Made by a program: the position numbers and the translations under genes
Part shown: positions 29,895 through 38,592 of the stretch, piece after piece
Layout: each line of letters starts with the position of its first letter
Position numbering within the stretch: position 1 is the first letter of the stretch
Notes under the pieces: generated by a model
Databases searched by the model: none
What the model saw: only the letters and a program-made list of their open reading frames with translations
What the model was told of the DNA's origin: nothing
NCBI RefSeq assembly: GCF_004000745.1
Contig: NZ_BILV01000020.1
Span: 1 to 64,000, forward strand
DNA: 64,000 nt
Reading direction: 5' to 3'
Source of the DNA: Paenibacillus barengoltzii NBRC 101215
Lineage (GTDB): Bacteria > Bacillota > Bacilli > Paenibacillales > Paenibacillaceae

Positions 29895-30094
29895 GGTTTT
29901 TTACGCCTCCATCGCCATTCTGGTTGATTTCCTTCTCTATCTGCCATATCACTACGTTTTTACTCATCCTTGCTTAACTTATCTATCATTTTTCAAAACA
30001 ACTCTACCGCTTTGTACTATAACACATCGAGGAAATCGGGTACAACAATGCGGGATATGTAGATGCTGGTCTACTAACCAATGAAGCTTGGACG

Positions 30095-30135
30095 AAAAAA
30101 GAAGGGAGGCCCGCTCCTACCGGAGATCGGACCTC
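30095..30135 (-). terminator. Terminator of the opp operon
   Basis: On the minus strand GAGGTCCG pairs with CGGGCCTC (one wobble) around a 14-base loop and is followed by CCTTCTTTTTT. It lies about 45 bases after oppF. Confidence 0.75.
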
Positions 30136-30178
30136 TACCGTCATGAACCAGCCTGTTTTTTTGCGAGAAGGCGTCTGT

Positions 30179-31219
30179 TTAAGCCAACACGGTCTCCGGT
30201 TGCAACGGGAAGTGGCAGGCCACTTGGCGTCCGGGAGCTGCCTCAATCAATGGCGGTTCCACCTTGGCACATTGCTCCTGGGCAAACGGACAGCGGGTGT
30301 GGAAGCGGCATCCGGAAGGCGGATTTGCGGGAGAAGGAACATCCCCCTGTAGCACGATCCGTTCCCGCTTCCGACCTGGCGTCGGCTTTGGAATGGCCGA
30401 CAATAAAGCGGCTGTATATGGATGCAGCGGAGAATTGAATAACGTCTCCGTTTCTCCGACCTCTACCAGCTTACCCAAATACATGACGCCGACCCGATCG
30501 GAGATATGCCGAACGACGTTAAGGCCATGGGCAATGAAGAGGAACGTCAATCCGAGCTCACGTTGCAGCTTCATCAACAGGTTAATGACCTGTGATTGCA
30601 CGGACACGTCCAGTGCCGATACCGCCTCATCCGCGACGATAAACTTCGGATTCAGAGCTATTGCCCGGGCAATACCAATCCGTTGCCGCTGACCGCCGGA
30701 AAATTCGTGCGGATAGCGATTGCGCCGGCTGGCATCCAGCCCTACCAATTCCATGAGCTCCACGACTCTAGCATCTATTTCCTTGGAAGATAGGTTGCGA
30801 TGAACGCGTAAAGGTTCGCCGATGATGTCTTTTACTAGAAAACGAGGATTTAGGGAACCGAACGGATCCTGGAAAATAATCTGCATCTCTTCCCGAAGCT
30901 TCCGCAGCTCTTGCCCCCGTAAAGAATGAATGTCCCGCCCCTGGTAGATGACTTCTCCTTCCGTAGCTCCTTGCAAGCGAAGAATGACACGTCCCAGCGT
31001 TGACTTGCCGCAGCCGGATTCTCCGACGAGCCCGAAGGTCTCCCCTTTTCGAATCGCTAAGGATACGTCATCTACCGCTTTCACTTGACCAACGACCCGG
31101 CTGAGCAAGCCTTTATGAATCGGGAAATACTTCTTAATCCCGCGGATATCTACCAGAATCTCATCGGACTTCAAACCGCTCGGTCGCTTTACTTCTACAT
31201 TCGCCGTTTCTGTCGTCAT
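30179..31219 (-). CDS. oppF: Oligopeptide ABC transporter ATP-binding protein OppF
   Basis: OppF is one of the two ATPases that drive the OppBC channel. Walker A is [12 protein letters not shown], the signature is [17 protein letters not shown], and Walker B is [14 protein letters not shown]. The C-terminal oligopeptide-transporter extension has [14 protein letters not shown] and the four-cysteine region [22 protein letters not shown], which in this subfamily can hold an iron-sulfur cluster. The start overlaps the oppD stop by four bases. It is the last gene of the operon. Confidence 0.95.
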   Translation of the reverse strand: MTTETANVEVKRPSGLKSDEILVDIRGIKKYFPIHKGLLSRVVGQVKAVDDVSLAIRKGETFGLVGESGCGKSTLGRVILRLQGATEGEVIYQGRDIHSLRGQELRKLREEMQIIFQDPFGSLNPRFLVKDIIGEPLRVHRNLSSKEIDARVVELMELVGLDASRRNRYPHEFSGGQRQRIGIARAIALNPKFIVADEAVSALDVSVQSQVINLLMKLQRELGLTFLFIAHGLNVVRHISDRVGVMYLGKLVEVGETETLFNSPLHPYTAALLSAIPKPTPGRKRERIVLQGDVPSPANPPSGCRFHTRCPFAQEQCAKVEPPLIEAAPGRQVACHFPLQPETVLA

Positions 31220-32244
31220 GCGGGTTTCACCTCATCTCTGCTGCTGTGGTCATCGCTTTTGCTTACCGGCTTATCCTCATAGAGCCAGCAGGAAGCACGA
31301 TGATCTGCTCCGATCATAAACTCCGGTGGTTCCTTCTGCCGGCAAACCTCCTTCGCATGCGGGCAGCGGGGGTGGAACCGGCAGCCGGAAGGCAATTGAC
31401 CGATTGGCGGGATTGTCCCCTGGATCGTGTACAGTTCTCCTCCCCGTTCCCCTTCAAATCCAGGGATCGATTGGAGCAGCCCTGTGGTGTATGGATGACT
31501 GGGTTGATTGAAGATATCTTCCACTGGACCTTCTTCAACGATCGCCCCCGCATACATAACAGCGACCCGATCTGCCATTTCCGCAGCTACGCCCATATCA
31601 TGGGTAATCAGCAGAATGGACATGCCGAGCTCGGCCTGCAGCTTCCGCAGCAAATCAAGGATTTGCGCCTGTACCGTCACGTCCAGCGCGGTCGTAGGTT
31701 CGTCAGCAATCAACAGCTCCGGGTTGCAGGCTAAGGCAATGGCAATGACGACCCGTTGGCACATGCCGCCCGACAATTCATGGGGATATTGCTTGGCGCG
31801 AATTTCCGGCGCAGGGATGCCTACGAGCTTCAACAGGTTAACAGCCATATTCCAAGCCTCATCCGCATCCTTATTCTGATGCAACCGCAAGCTTTCGGCA
31901 ATCTGTTCCCCTACCGTAAATACCGGGTTTAACGCCGACATGGGATCCTGAAAGATCATCGCAATTTGGTTGCCACGGATCTGCCGCATCTCTTCCTGTT
32001 TCTTGGTGGCTAAATCCTGACCGCGAAACTTAATGCTGCCATCCATGATCACTCCGCCGGCATAATCAATCAGCCGCATGATGGCGAGTGAGGTCACGCT
32101 CTTTCCGCTCCCCGATTCACCAACTAAGCAAACCGTCTGTCCCTTTTCTATGGATAACGAGATCCGGTCGGTCGCTTTCACAACCCCATTTTCCGTTAAG
32201 AAGCCCGCCGTCAGTTTCCGGATTTCGAGAAGTTTCTCCGCCAT
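31216..32244 (-). CDS. oppD: Oligopeptide ABC transporter ATP-binding protein OppD
   Basis: OppD pairs with OppF. Walker [16 protein letters not shown], signature [17 protein letters not shown] (Met-Cys where many have Met-Arg) and Walker [15 protein letters not shown] are intact. The C-terminal extension includes [15 protein letters not shown] and [14 protein letters not shown]. The ATG lies 34 bases inside the 3' end of oppC with GGAGGAGG upstream, so translation is coupled. Length of 342 is normal. Confidence 0.95.
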   Translation of the reverse strand: MAEKLLEIRKLTAGFLTENGVVKATDRISLSIEKGQTVCLVGESGSGKSVTSLAIMRLIDYAGGVIMDGSIKFRGQDLATKKQEEMRQIRGNQIAMIFQDPMSALNPVFTVGEQIAESLRLHQNKDADEAWNMAVNLLKLVGIPAPEIRAKQYPHELSGGMCQRVVIAIALACNPELLIADEPTTALDVTVQAQILDLLRKLQAELGMSILLITHDMGVAAEMADRVAVMYAGAIVEEGPVEDIFNQPSHPYTTGLLQSIPGFEGERGGELYTIQGTIPPIGQLPSGCRFHPRCPHAKEVCRQKEPPEFMIGADHRASCWLYEDKPVSKSDDHSSRDEVKPA

Positions 32245-33227
32245 TTTGCCAGCCTCCTCCGGGATTTATTCAGATTCTGTCTTGGATCCAGCGCATCGCG
32301 GATGCCGTCCCCGATGAAGTTCACCGCCAGAACGACGATCAAGATGCATAAGCCGGGATAAACTGCCTGCATTTTATCAACGAGCATAAATTCTTGTGCA
32401 TTACTTAACATCAATCCCCAGCTTGTTGCCGGTGGTTGGATGCCTAAACCAAGGTAAGACAAAGCCGATTCGCTCAAAATCGCCGAACCAACCATCAAGG
32501 TTGCATTCACAATAATCGGAAACGTAGAGTTCCGTAATAAATGACGGAAAATAATGCCTGTATTCGATACCCCGATGGCACGCGCAGCTTCAACGTATTG
32601 CATTTCCCGCAATTGAAGGAAATTCCCGCGCACCAACCGTGCAATACTCATCCAGCTGGTAAAGGCCAAAATCATAATCATATATTTCATATCCGACCCA
32701 AAAATCGCCAGTACCAAAATGTTAAGGAACAACGTAGGTACCGAGTTCATCACATCGACGATCCGCATGAAGACCGTATCGACCCATCCGCCGAAATAAC
32801 CGGATAACGCACCGATAATCGAACCGATGATGACCGAAGCTACGGCGACGGAAAAACCAATTAATAAGGAAATTCTTGCACTATACAGCAGTCTTGTGAA
32901 CACGTCACGTCCTAATTCATCCGTGCCTAACAGGTGCCCATCGGTCCCTGCTGGGAGATTCGGGAACATCAGATCGATCTTGGCCGGATCATACTTGGTA
33001 AGCCAAGGGGCAAAAATCGCAGCCAGAATAAAAATCAGTAACACGACTAACCCTGTCATTGCATAGGGATTATGCGAGAATTTTCTCCATAATAGGCCCC
33101 AAGGACCCAGCGGCTTCTTGGCTGGAAGTGCAGCTACCGCATTCTGGGGATCCGATGCATGACTTGGTTCAGGAGTTGGCACGTCGGGAGATGTTCCCGG
33201 CGATATCGTTACCTTGAGATCACTCAT
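32211..33227 (-). CDS. oppC: Oligopeptide ABC transporter permease OppC
   Basis: This is the second channel subunit. A polar, proline-rich N-terminal extension of about 40 residues precedes six membrane segments. The EAA-type loop that contacts the ATPases is ARAIGVSNTGIIFRHLLRNS. The DELGRDVFTRLLYSARISLLIG stretch is the OppC/DppC signature. It overlaps oppB by four bases at its start and oppD by 34 bases at its end, and its length of 338 is slightly above average owing to the N-terminal extension. Confidence 0.95.
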   Translation of the reverse strand: MSDLKVTISPGTSPDVPTPEPSHASDPQNAVAALPAKKPLGPWGLLWRKFSHNPYAMTGLVVLLIFILAAIFAPWLTKYDPAKIDLMFPNLPAGTDGHLLGTDELGRDVFTRLLYSARISLLIGFSVAVASVIIGSIIGALSGYFGGWVDTVFMRIVDVMNSVPTLFLNILVLAIFGSDMKYMIMILAFTSWMSIARLVRGNFLQLREMQYVEAARAIGVSNTGIIFRHLLRNSTFPIIVNATLMVGSAILSESALSYLGLGIQPPATSWGLMLSNAQEFMLVDKMQAVYPGLCILIVVLAVNFIGDGIRDALDPRQNLNKSRRRLAKWRRNFSKSGN

Positions 33228-34195
33228 GCAGCTTTCGTCCCCTTTCCACCCAATTTAACCCGTGGATCTACAATGGCATATAAAATATCCGCGAGTAAGC
33301 TACCAAGGATAACCATAACCGAAGTAACGATCGTAATCGCCATCAGAACAGAATACTCCCGTGCCGTAGCCATCTCGACATAGAGGCGCCCCATCCCCGG
33401 CCAGTTAAACACGTTTTCCGTGAGGGCAGCGCCGCCGACAAGCAGCGGTAAATCCAGTCCTAAAATGGTGATGATCGGAATAAGCGCATTCCGTAAGGCG
33501 TGTCGGAACACAACCTTTCTTTCCTTAACACCCTTTGCCCGAGCCGTGCGGATGTAGTCCATTTCAAGGACCTCCAACATACTTGCACGGGCATACTTAA
33601 TATAAGAAGCAAGGAATCCTAACGATAATACCGTGATGGGAAGCACTAGATGCAGTAATAGGTCAAGCAGGCTGTCTTCCTTCCCCCTGGAGTGCATGTC
33701 CGATAGGGGAAGCCAATCGAGGCCTAGTGAGAACCACTGTTGCAAAAGTATACCGAACCAGAAGGTTGGCATCGCAAATCCGATATAAGAAATAAAGGAT
33801 GCCGTTTGATCAGATAATCCATATTCTTTTGTACTGTTATAAATGCCCCAAGGGAGCGCAATAATCAAGGTTAACAACCAAGCGGAGCCCATTAAAACGA
33901 ACGTATTCCCGATACGAGGCCACAATAAATCCCCAACTGGCAAATGGTTTTTGAACGTATATCCTAAGTCACCTTGCAGCAAGTCCCCAACCCACCGTAG
34001 ATATTGAATAGGTAAGGGCTTATCCAGACCGAGGTTTTGCTTCTGCTGCTCGAATGCTTCCGGCGATAAACCCGGAGCAAGGAAGACTTGCGTTGGTCCC
34101 CCTGGAGCGGCATGGATCAGCAAAAACGTCACGACGGTGATCAAGAAAATGACCAAGACCGATTGCAGCAAGCGACGGATCAGATATTCTGTCAT
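33224..34195 (-). CDS. oppB: Oligopeptide ABC transporter permease OppB
   Basis: This is the first channel subunit, with about six membrane segments. The N terminus MTEYLIRRLLQSVLVIFLITVVTFLLIHAAPGG is the OppB/DppB signature. The EAA-like loop is RTARAKGVKERKVVFRHALRNALIPIITILG. AGGAGG precedes the ATG by six bases. A gap of 125 bp with a long hairpin separates it from the binding protein gene upstream. Permeases are often made in smaller amounts than the binding protein, which fits. Confidence 0.95.
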   Translation of the reverse strand: MTEYLIRRLLQSVLVIFLITVVTFLLIHAAPGGPTQVFLAPGLSPEAFEQQKQNLGLDKPLPIQYLRWVGDLLQGDLGYTFKNHLPVGDLLWPRIGNTFVLMGSAWLLTLIIALPWGIYNSTKEYGLSDQTASFISYIGFAMPTFWFGILLQQWFSLGLDWLPLSDMHSRGKEDSLLDLLLHLVLPITVLSLGFLASYIKYARASMLEVLEMDYIRTARAKGVKERKVVFRHALRNALIPIITILGLDLPLLVGGAALTENVFNWPGMGRLYVEMATAREYSVLMAITIVTSVMVILGSLLADILYAIVDPRVKLGGKGTKAA

Positions 34196-34239
34196 CTTTT
34201 ATCCTCCTAAACATAGTTAGGTATAGAACCACAGGATAA

Positions 34240-34304
34240 AAATAGAGCTTGAAAGGGAGAAGGAGAAAGAGAATACTCCCTTTCCCCCTCCTGCGGTTCT
34301 ATTT
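34240..34304 (-). promoter_or_regulatory. Intercistronic hairpin between the binding-protein gene and oppB
   Basis: On the minus strand AAATAGAACCGCAGGAGG...GAAAGGGAG pairs with CTCCCTTTCAAGCTCTATTT, making a long, slightly imperfect stem just after the binding-protein stop. A T run is weak, so it may stabilise the upstream message or act as a partial terminator rather than end transcription. Confidence 0.55.
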
Positions 34305-34320
34305 CCTGTATCCGCTCTTC

Positions 34321-36060
34321 TTATTCCGTTACCCACCAGTTGATCAGATGGAAGTAGTATCCGTAGCCCAACGATGGTTCTGGACGGTCTTCTTCTTTCC
34401 AATGAACTCTTGGACCCGTACCGATGGCGTTACCATATTGATAAAGGAAGACATATGGCAAGTCTGTAGAGATTTCCTTCGCCAGTTCCTTATAGATCGC
34501 TTGACGTTCCGTTTGATCAACTGTGGAGTATCCGTCTACCCACAATTGGTCGAGCTTTTCGTTCTTATACCAACCGGTGTTTTGACCTGCCGGTGGGAAG
34601 TATTTCGAAGAATAAATGCTTTCTGCATCCGGATCCGGGTTGTTCAGAGACCATGCCAACAAAATGGCTTGATACTTACCTGGGTTGACGTTCTGATCGA
34701 TCCATGCGGCAAAGTCGATGCCTTTAGGCGTAACTTCGATACCAACATCTTTCAAGTTTTGCTGGATAATCGCAGCCACTTGTTCACGGCGGCTGTTACC
34801 GGCGTTATATTGCAGTTCGAAGGAGAAGCGGTGACCGTCTTTCTCAAGGATCCCGTCTTTGCCAGGAACCCAACCGTCTTCTGCCAGCAATTGTTTTGCT
34901 TTCTCCGTATCATAGTTATAGTTGACAGCAGCATCCTTCGGATCCGCCCAAGTGTCCGGCAGGAACGGAGCGTTCATCAGCGCACCGACACCTTTCAAGA
35001 CATTGTCAACCATCCCTTGACGGTTAATTGCGTATGCAATCGCCTGTCTTGTCTTTTGACTTTGGAACAAACCGTAGTTGTCCGGGAAGTTCTTCGGATC
35101 GAAGTTAAACCCGACGTATTCATAAGTCGGACCCGGTTTTTGGATGACGTTAATATCCTTATTCGATTTAACAGCTTCAACCTGCGTCACCGGAATGGCG
35201 CTGATATGGTCTGCATCACCTTTCAACAAGGCTTGAACTTGGGTGTTTTGGTCGGCATAAATTTTATAGATGACTTGATGAATATGCGGCTTCTGCGTAC
35301 CCCAGTAGTTTGGATCGAGATCCAACGTGTGGCTTTCGCCTTGTTTCCATTCTGTCCACTTCCATGGCCCGTTCGTTACGGTTTTCGATGGATCTGTACC
35401 ATATGGATGTTGTTGAAGTTCCTTCACAGGAACATCCTTCAACACATGGTAGGGGACCAAATCGGTAACCAGCGTATATAAGAACGGAGCGTAAACGGAT
35501 TGCAACTTAATGTTGACGGTCAAATCATCCACTTTTGTAACGCTCTCTACCTTATCGAAGGAGCTGATCGCTGGGGAACCCGTTTCTGGGTTACGAATCG
35601 TATCAAATGTAAATACGATGTCGTCGGCCGTTACCGGCTGCCCGTCACTCCATTTTGCGGTATCTTTCAGCTTCACGGTATAAGTTAAACCGTCCTCAGA
35701 AATTTGTGGAGGCTCGGCTGCCAAAGACCAAGGCTCGACAACTACATTTCCTTCACGGTCTAGATCGTACAGTTTGGAGAAAAGGAACTGCTCCACATCT
35801 CCGGAAGAAGTATCACCAATAAAGATAGGATTTAAAGTAACAATATCCGAAAAAGTTGAAAGGACAATTGTACCTCCGTCTACCGGCTCATCTGCCGATG
35901 GTTCTGTTTCCGGTTCCGTTGTGTTTTCTGGAGTTGTGTTGTTCTCTGTCGGAGTCGGCGAATTGGAAGCTGTGTTATTGGTACTGCAACCTGCAAACAA
36001 AATACCTACGAGAGATAAAATAAGTAAGATGGACCATAATCTTCTCTTCTTTGCCACCAT
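34321..36060 (-). CDS. Oligopeptide ABC transporter substrate-binding lipoprotein (family 5)
   Basis: This lipoprotein captures peptides outside the membrane for OppBCDF. The signal peptide ends in the lipobox LFAGC (Cys at about 25) and is followed by a Thr/Glu/Pro-rich spacer (about 27-62). The SBP_bac_5 fold comes next, with WSLAAEPPQISEDGLTYTVKLKDTAKWSDGQPVTADDIVFT near residues 105-150 and RQAIAYAINRQGMV further in. The length of 579 is typical of OppA/DppE proteins. GGAGGAG precedes the ATG by nine bases. It is the first gene of the operon, after a leader of about 300 bases. Peptide class (di-, oligo-, signalling) cannot be told from sequence alone. Confidence 0.94.
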   Translation of the reverse strand: MVAKKRRLWSILLILSLVGILFAGCSTNNTASNSPTPTENNTTPENTTEPETEPSADEPVDGGTIVLSTFSDIVTLNPIFIGDTSSGDVEQFLFSKLYDLDREGNVVVEPWSLAAEPPQISEDGLTYTVKLKDTAKWSDGQPVTADDIVFTFDTIRNPETGSPAISSFDKVESVTKVDDLTVNIKLQSVYAPFLYTLVTDLVPYHVLKDVPVKELQQHPYGTDPSKTVTNGPWKWTEWKQGESHTLDLDPNYWGTQKPHIHQVIYKIYADQNTQVQALLKGDADHISAIPVTQVEAVKSNKDINVIQKPGPTYEYVGFNFDPKNFPDNYGLFQSQKTRQAIAYAINRQGMVDNVLKGVGALMNAPFLPDTWADPKDAAVNYNYDTEKAKQLLAEDGWVPGKDGILEKDGHRFSFELQYNAGNSRREQVAAIIQQNLKDVGIEVTPKGIDFAAWIDQNVNPGKYQAILLAWSLNNPDPDAESIYSSKYFPPAGQNTGWYKNEKLDQLWVDGYSTVDQTERQAIYKELAKEISTDLPYVFLYQYGNAIGTGPRVHWKEEDRPEPSLGYGYYFHLINWWVTE

Positions 36061-36361
36061 GTGAGTTGACTCCTCCTTGTTTAATTGTTGAGAACGTGCA
36101 GTTCGTCATGCCTTTCCTCTTGCCAGGATGTTCCTTTCGACCTCCCCCTTCATCACTCTCTAGTTGCTTCTCACAGTGCTTAATCCTGGACAAAACAACT
36201 CACTTACGTCCCTATGGCTCTATCTCCCCATGACTTGTACCCTAAAAACAGAGACACAACGTCAGCCGTTTGTAACAAAGTGTGACATAGGTTTGATATA
36301 AACCATCGGTTAATAAGCATCTTAAGCCGGTCCCTATCAGGGATATGCACCAGTTCAATTA
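36061..36361 (-). other. Long untranslated leader of the opp operon
   Basis: Between the inferred start site and the binding-protein ATG lie about 300 bases without a credible upstream gene. I see a small hairpin TCCCTGATAGGGA near 36331-36343 but no T-box, S-box or other riboswitch core that I can name, and no terminator. The next stretch, 36397-36640, is AT-rich and empty as far as I can tell. Confidence 0.45.
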
Positions 36362-36367
36362 TTGATC

Positions 36368-36396
36368 ATAATACATGTGAAAATATCTTACGTCAA
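36368..36396 (-). promoter_or_regulatory. Promoter of the opp operon
   Basis: On the minus strand TTGACG (36391-36396), a 17-base spacer and TATTAT (36368-36373) make a strong sigma-A promoter. Transcription would start near 36361, leaving about 300 bases of untranslated leader. Confidence 0.75.
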
Positions 36397-36643
36397 TAAT
36401 TTTTTTAGTCGATTGTCGGATCCTAATTAACCCTAATTTACTAGTATTTTATAGAAATATTTAATATGAAGCGTTTACAAAAAGTTGAACGTTAATTTTT
36501 CTTACTTGTCCTGTACTATTGATGTTAACATTTTTCGAGTTCGTTCTATCTTTCTCGTCATAAATCGACTTTATTTTAAATAGGTTTACTTGGATTTGTC
36601 GTAAGCGAAGCTCTATGACTTAAGTCCTTTTTGTATAGAAACA

Positions 36644-36676
36644 AAAAACAACCGAACCCTGAGGTTCGGTTGTTGT
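36644..36676 (-). terminator. Terminator after rpsR
   Basis: The stem AACAACCGAACC/GGTTCGGTTGTT has a four-base loop and is followed by TTTTTGTTTC on the minus strand, about 15 bases after the rpsR stop. Confidence 0.9.
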
Positions 36677-36691
36677 TCTAACTGATCACGC

Positions 36692-36961
36692 TTATTCCGT
36701 TGTGTATGGAAGCAATGCGATTTGACGGGAGCGTTTGATCGCGATCGTCAAAAGGCGTTGGTATTTCGCGCTAGTGCCAGTTACACGACGAGGCAAAATT
36801 TTGCCGCGCTCGCTGATGAATTTCTTCAACAGCTCCGTATCTTTATAGTCAATGTGAGTAATTTTATTCACAGTGAAGTAGCACACTTTACGACGTTTGT
36901 TGCGGCCGCCGCGGCGAGCCGGTCTTTTGTCGTCTCCGCCTTCTCTTTGCTTGAAGCTCAT
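36692..36961 (-). CDS. rpsR: 30S ribosomal protein S18
   Basis: S18 forms a heterodimer with S6 on the platform of the 30S subunit. The 89-residue sequence has the basic N terminus [15 protein letters not shown], then [49 protein letters not shown], the family signature. Only one cysteine is present, so it is the non-zinc form. It follows ssb by about 20 bases, the standard rpsF-ssb-rpsR order. Confidence 0.97.
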   Translation of the reverse strand: MSFKQREGGDDKRPARRGGRNKRRKVCYFTVNKITHIDYKDTELLKKFISERGKILPRRVTGTSAKYQRLLTIAIKRSRQIALLPYTTE

Positions 36962-36982
36962 GCTTTTCAGTCCTTTCCGTTG

Positions 36983-37465
36983 TTAAAATGGCAAATCGTC
37001 ATCCGATATATCGATCGGTTTCCCGTCGTCGGAGAAAGGATCGTTCTGATTGCTGCGCGAGAATCCGCCGCCACGGCTGTTGCCGCCGCTGCCGCCTCCA
37101 AATGGAGACTCTTCCCGCGTACCGCCGCCACCTGCACCGCCCTCGCGGTTCGATTCCAAGAAACGGACATTATCGGCAATAACTTCGGTTACGTATACAC
37201 GTTTACCTTCGTTATTTTCGTAGTTCCGTACTTGAATACGTCCTTCAACAGCCGTTAACCGCCCTTTACGCAAATAATTCGCGCAAGTCTCGGCAAGCTG
37301 TCTCCAGGTAACAACCGGGATGAAATCCGCCTCACGTTCGCCCCCTTGCGAGGTGAACGGTCTGTCCACAGCAAGAGTAAACTGAGTTACCGCTACGCCA
37401 GCTGGCGTATATCGCAGCTCCGGATCCCGGGTAAGACGTCCGATGAGAATGACACGGTTCAACAA
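36983..37465 (-). CDS. ssb: Single-stranded DNA-binding protein
   Basis: SSB coats single-stranded DNA at replication forks and recruits repair proteins. The OB-fold starts [26 protein letters not shown] and contains [22 protein letters not shown] (residues 47-68). A glycine- and serine-rich linker (about 107-150) is followed by the acidic tip DDDLPF that docks partner proteins. The start is a TTG with GGAGGGG seven bases upstream. Its length of 160 is standard. Confidence 0.96.
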   Translation of the reverse strand: MLNRVILIGRLTRDPELRYTPAGVAVTQFTLAVDRPFTSQGGEREADFIPVVTWRQLAETCANYLRKGRLTAVEGRIQVRNYENNEGKRVYVTEVIADNVRFLESNREGGAGGGGTREESPFGGGSGGNSRGGGFSRSNQNDPFSDDGKPIDISDDDLPF

Positions 37466-37505
37466 TCAAATCCCCTCCTTCGGGCAATGGTTACTCAAAC
37501 TTGAA

Positions 37506-37790
37506 TTAGGCTACGTCTTTCGTGATGAGATAACGGATAACCTCGTCGGAAATCTTCAAGATCCGTTCCAGCTCAGCAACAACTTCTGGAGCAGCGGTGA
37601 AATTCACGAGAACGTAAATTCCATCACGAACCTTGTTAATCTCATACGCAAGCCGGCGTTTGCCCAACACTTCATGTTTGGTAATTTCACCGCCGTTTTG
37701 GATGATGCCTTGGAATTTTTCGACTGTAGCTTGAACAGCTTCTTGTTCAACGTCAGGACGAATAATGTACATCACTTCGTATTTGCGCAT
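37506..37790 (-). CDS. rpsF: 30S ribosomal protein S6
   Basis: S6 binds S18 and 16S rRNA. The sequence has MRKYEVMYIIRPDVE at the N terminus and GKRRLAYEINKVRDGIYVLVNFTA in the middle, and the length of 94 is usual. GAGGAGG precedes the ATG by nine bases. It is the first gene of the rpsF-ssb-rpsR operon, with a good promoter about 85 bp upstream. Confidence 0.97.
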   Translation of the reverse strand: MRKYEVMYIIRPDVEQEAVQATVEKFQGIIQNGGEITKHEVLGKRRLAYEINKVRDGIYVLVNFTAAPEVVAELERILKISDEVIRYLITKDVA

Positions 37791-37867
37791 TCTGATTCAC
37801 CTCCTCTTGGACTATGGCCCCCAATACGTGTCCCGTTTGGGAGCAAGGAGCGAGAGTAAACTCGCAC
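37791..37867 (-). promoter_or_regulatory. rpsF leader with two hairpins (possible S6:S18 autoregulatory element)
   Basis: The leader of about 75 bases can fold GCGAG/CTCGC and, closer to the gene, CTCCCAA...TTGGGGG around ACGGGACACGTA. In many bacteria the S6-S18 complex binds a leader hairpin that carries a CCG bulge. I could not place that CCG here, so the identification is tentative. Confidence 0.35.
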
Positions 37868-37873
37868 CGTAAT

Positions 37874-37902
37874 AGTATATCAAATCCAAAGTCGGCACGC
37901 AA
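37874..37902 (-). promoter_or_regulatory. rpsF-ssb-rpsR promoter
   Basis: On the minus strand TTGCGT (37897-37902), 17 bases, then TATACT (37874-37879). Transcription would start near 37867. Confidence 0.75.
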
Positions 37903-38120
37903 GGATCAGATCAAGTTCCCACAACTTGCCTTTGCTATTGATCACCATGTGCCCATACGATACTCATATCGATCGCTCCCATGCGCTTTACCATGCAAAC
38001 CGTATGCTCCCTCAAATTACGCTGCCTGTAAATAATTATCGGTCCATAAAGATACATGAAAAAAAACGCATGACAAACAATATCCATGTAGTCTAATGCA
38101 TTGCAAAGGAGGAACGCAGT

Positions 38121-38318
38121 ATGGGTGAACAAACCGAATTCGAGGAAGGCATGCGCGCTCCGAACCCGGGGGTTTACGTTGAGGTAGGCGAGGCGCGCAG
38201 CTTTCATACGCAGATTAAAGATCCAAAACGGATCACGTTGAACAAGGGCGATAAATTCCCTGAAACGACAAACAAGAATCGCAAGTGGAAGAAAGAAGAA
38301 AAGGCTCGTGTTCACTAA
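38121..38318 (+). CDS. yjzC: YjzC family protein
   Basis: This is a 65-residue protein with the YjzC pattern: an N-terminal GEQTEFEEGMRAPNPGVYVEVGE (cf. FRPGTKAPNNGTYIEIGE in B. subtilis YjzC), then VTLNKGDKFPETTNKNRKWKK with the highly conserved FPETTNxNRxW. The function is not known. The gene is well supported by AAAGGAGG eight bases before the ATG. It is transcribed against its neighbours. The long reading frame on the opposite strand is a shadow. Confidence 0.9.
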   Translation: MGEQTEFEEGMRAPNPGVYVEVGEARSFHTQIKDPKRITLNKGDKFPETTNKNRKWKKEEKARVH

Positions 38319-38399
38319 TTTATATTTTTCGTAATGGATGTGTATAAAACGAGGGAATCTGCACATAATACAATCGACGGCGACAAGAGAGGTGTGGTT

Positions 38400-38590
38400 C
38401 CGTTGGTCCAGATCGCTTTTCATGAGCTGTTAGGAGTCTAACTCAAGATTGGAGTAAGGAGAAACACCGCAAAGTTTTCGCTTTACGGCAAGGCTGCCTT
38501 CAGGGGCAGCAAATCCTATTCCTTGATGTGAGCATAGAATCTCCACAGTAACGCCGTCAGCAGGACCCTTCGGGGTCCTGTTTTCATTTG
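38400..38590 (+). ncRNA. Candidate structured RNA (unidentified) downstream of yjzC
   Basis: The stretch can fold into a three-way junction. P1 pairs GGAGTAAGGA (38451-38460) with TCCTATTCC (38514-38522). P2 pairs CCGCAAAG (38467-38474) with CTTTACGG (38481-38488), and P3 pairs GCTGCC (38493-38498) with GGCAGC (38505-38510). The hairpin GTTAG/CTAAC lies just upstream, and a strong plus-strand terminator closes it. No gene follows on the plus strand, so it would be a small RNA or the yjzC 3' region. I could not match it to a riboswitch, 6S or SRP RNA. Confidence 0.35.
38561..38590 (+). terminator. Terminator on the plus strand
   Basis: The 8-bp stem CAGGACCC/GGGTCCTG with loop TTCG is followed by TTTTCATTTGTTTT on the plus strand only, so it ends a rightward transcript. 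The nearest rightward gene is yjzC, 240 bp away. Confidence 0.8.
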
Positions 38591-38592
38591 TT

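Noticed and set aside
34249-35481. 410-residue plus-strand frame antisense to the peptide-binding protein
   Set aside because: Shadow of the binding-protein gene, with no start signal and no recognisable domain.
36466-36478. CcpA cre-like sequence TGAAGCGTTTACA upstream of the opp operon
   Set aside because: It is one base short of the 14-base cre consensus and lies about 100 bases upstream of the promoter; evidence too weak.
37935-38423. 162-residue minus-strand frame over yjzC
   Set aside because: The opposite strand encodes a clear YjzC protein with AAAGGAGG; the minus frame covers the yjzC gene and parts of the gaps and shows no family.
38451-38522. Known riboswitch in the yjzC downstream gap (c-di-GMP, cobalamin, SAM, lysine considered)
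   Set aside because: None of their conserved cores matched; only the helices are visible, so it stays unidentified.
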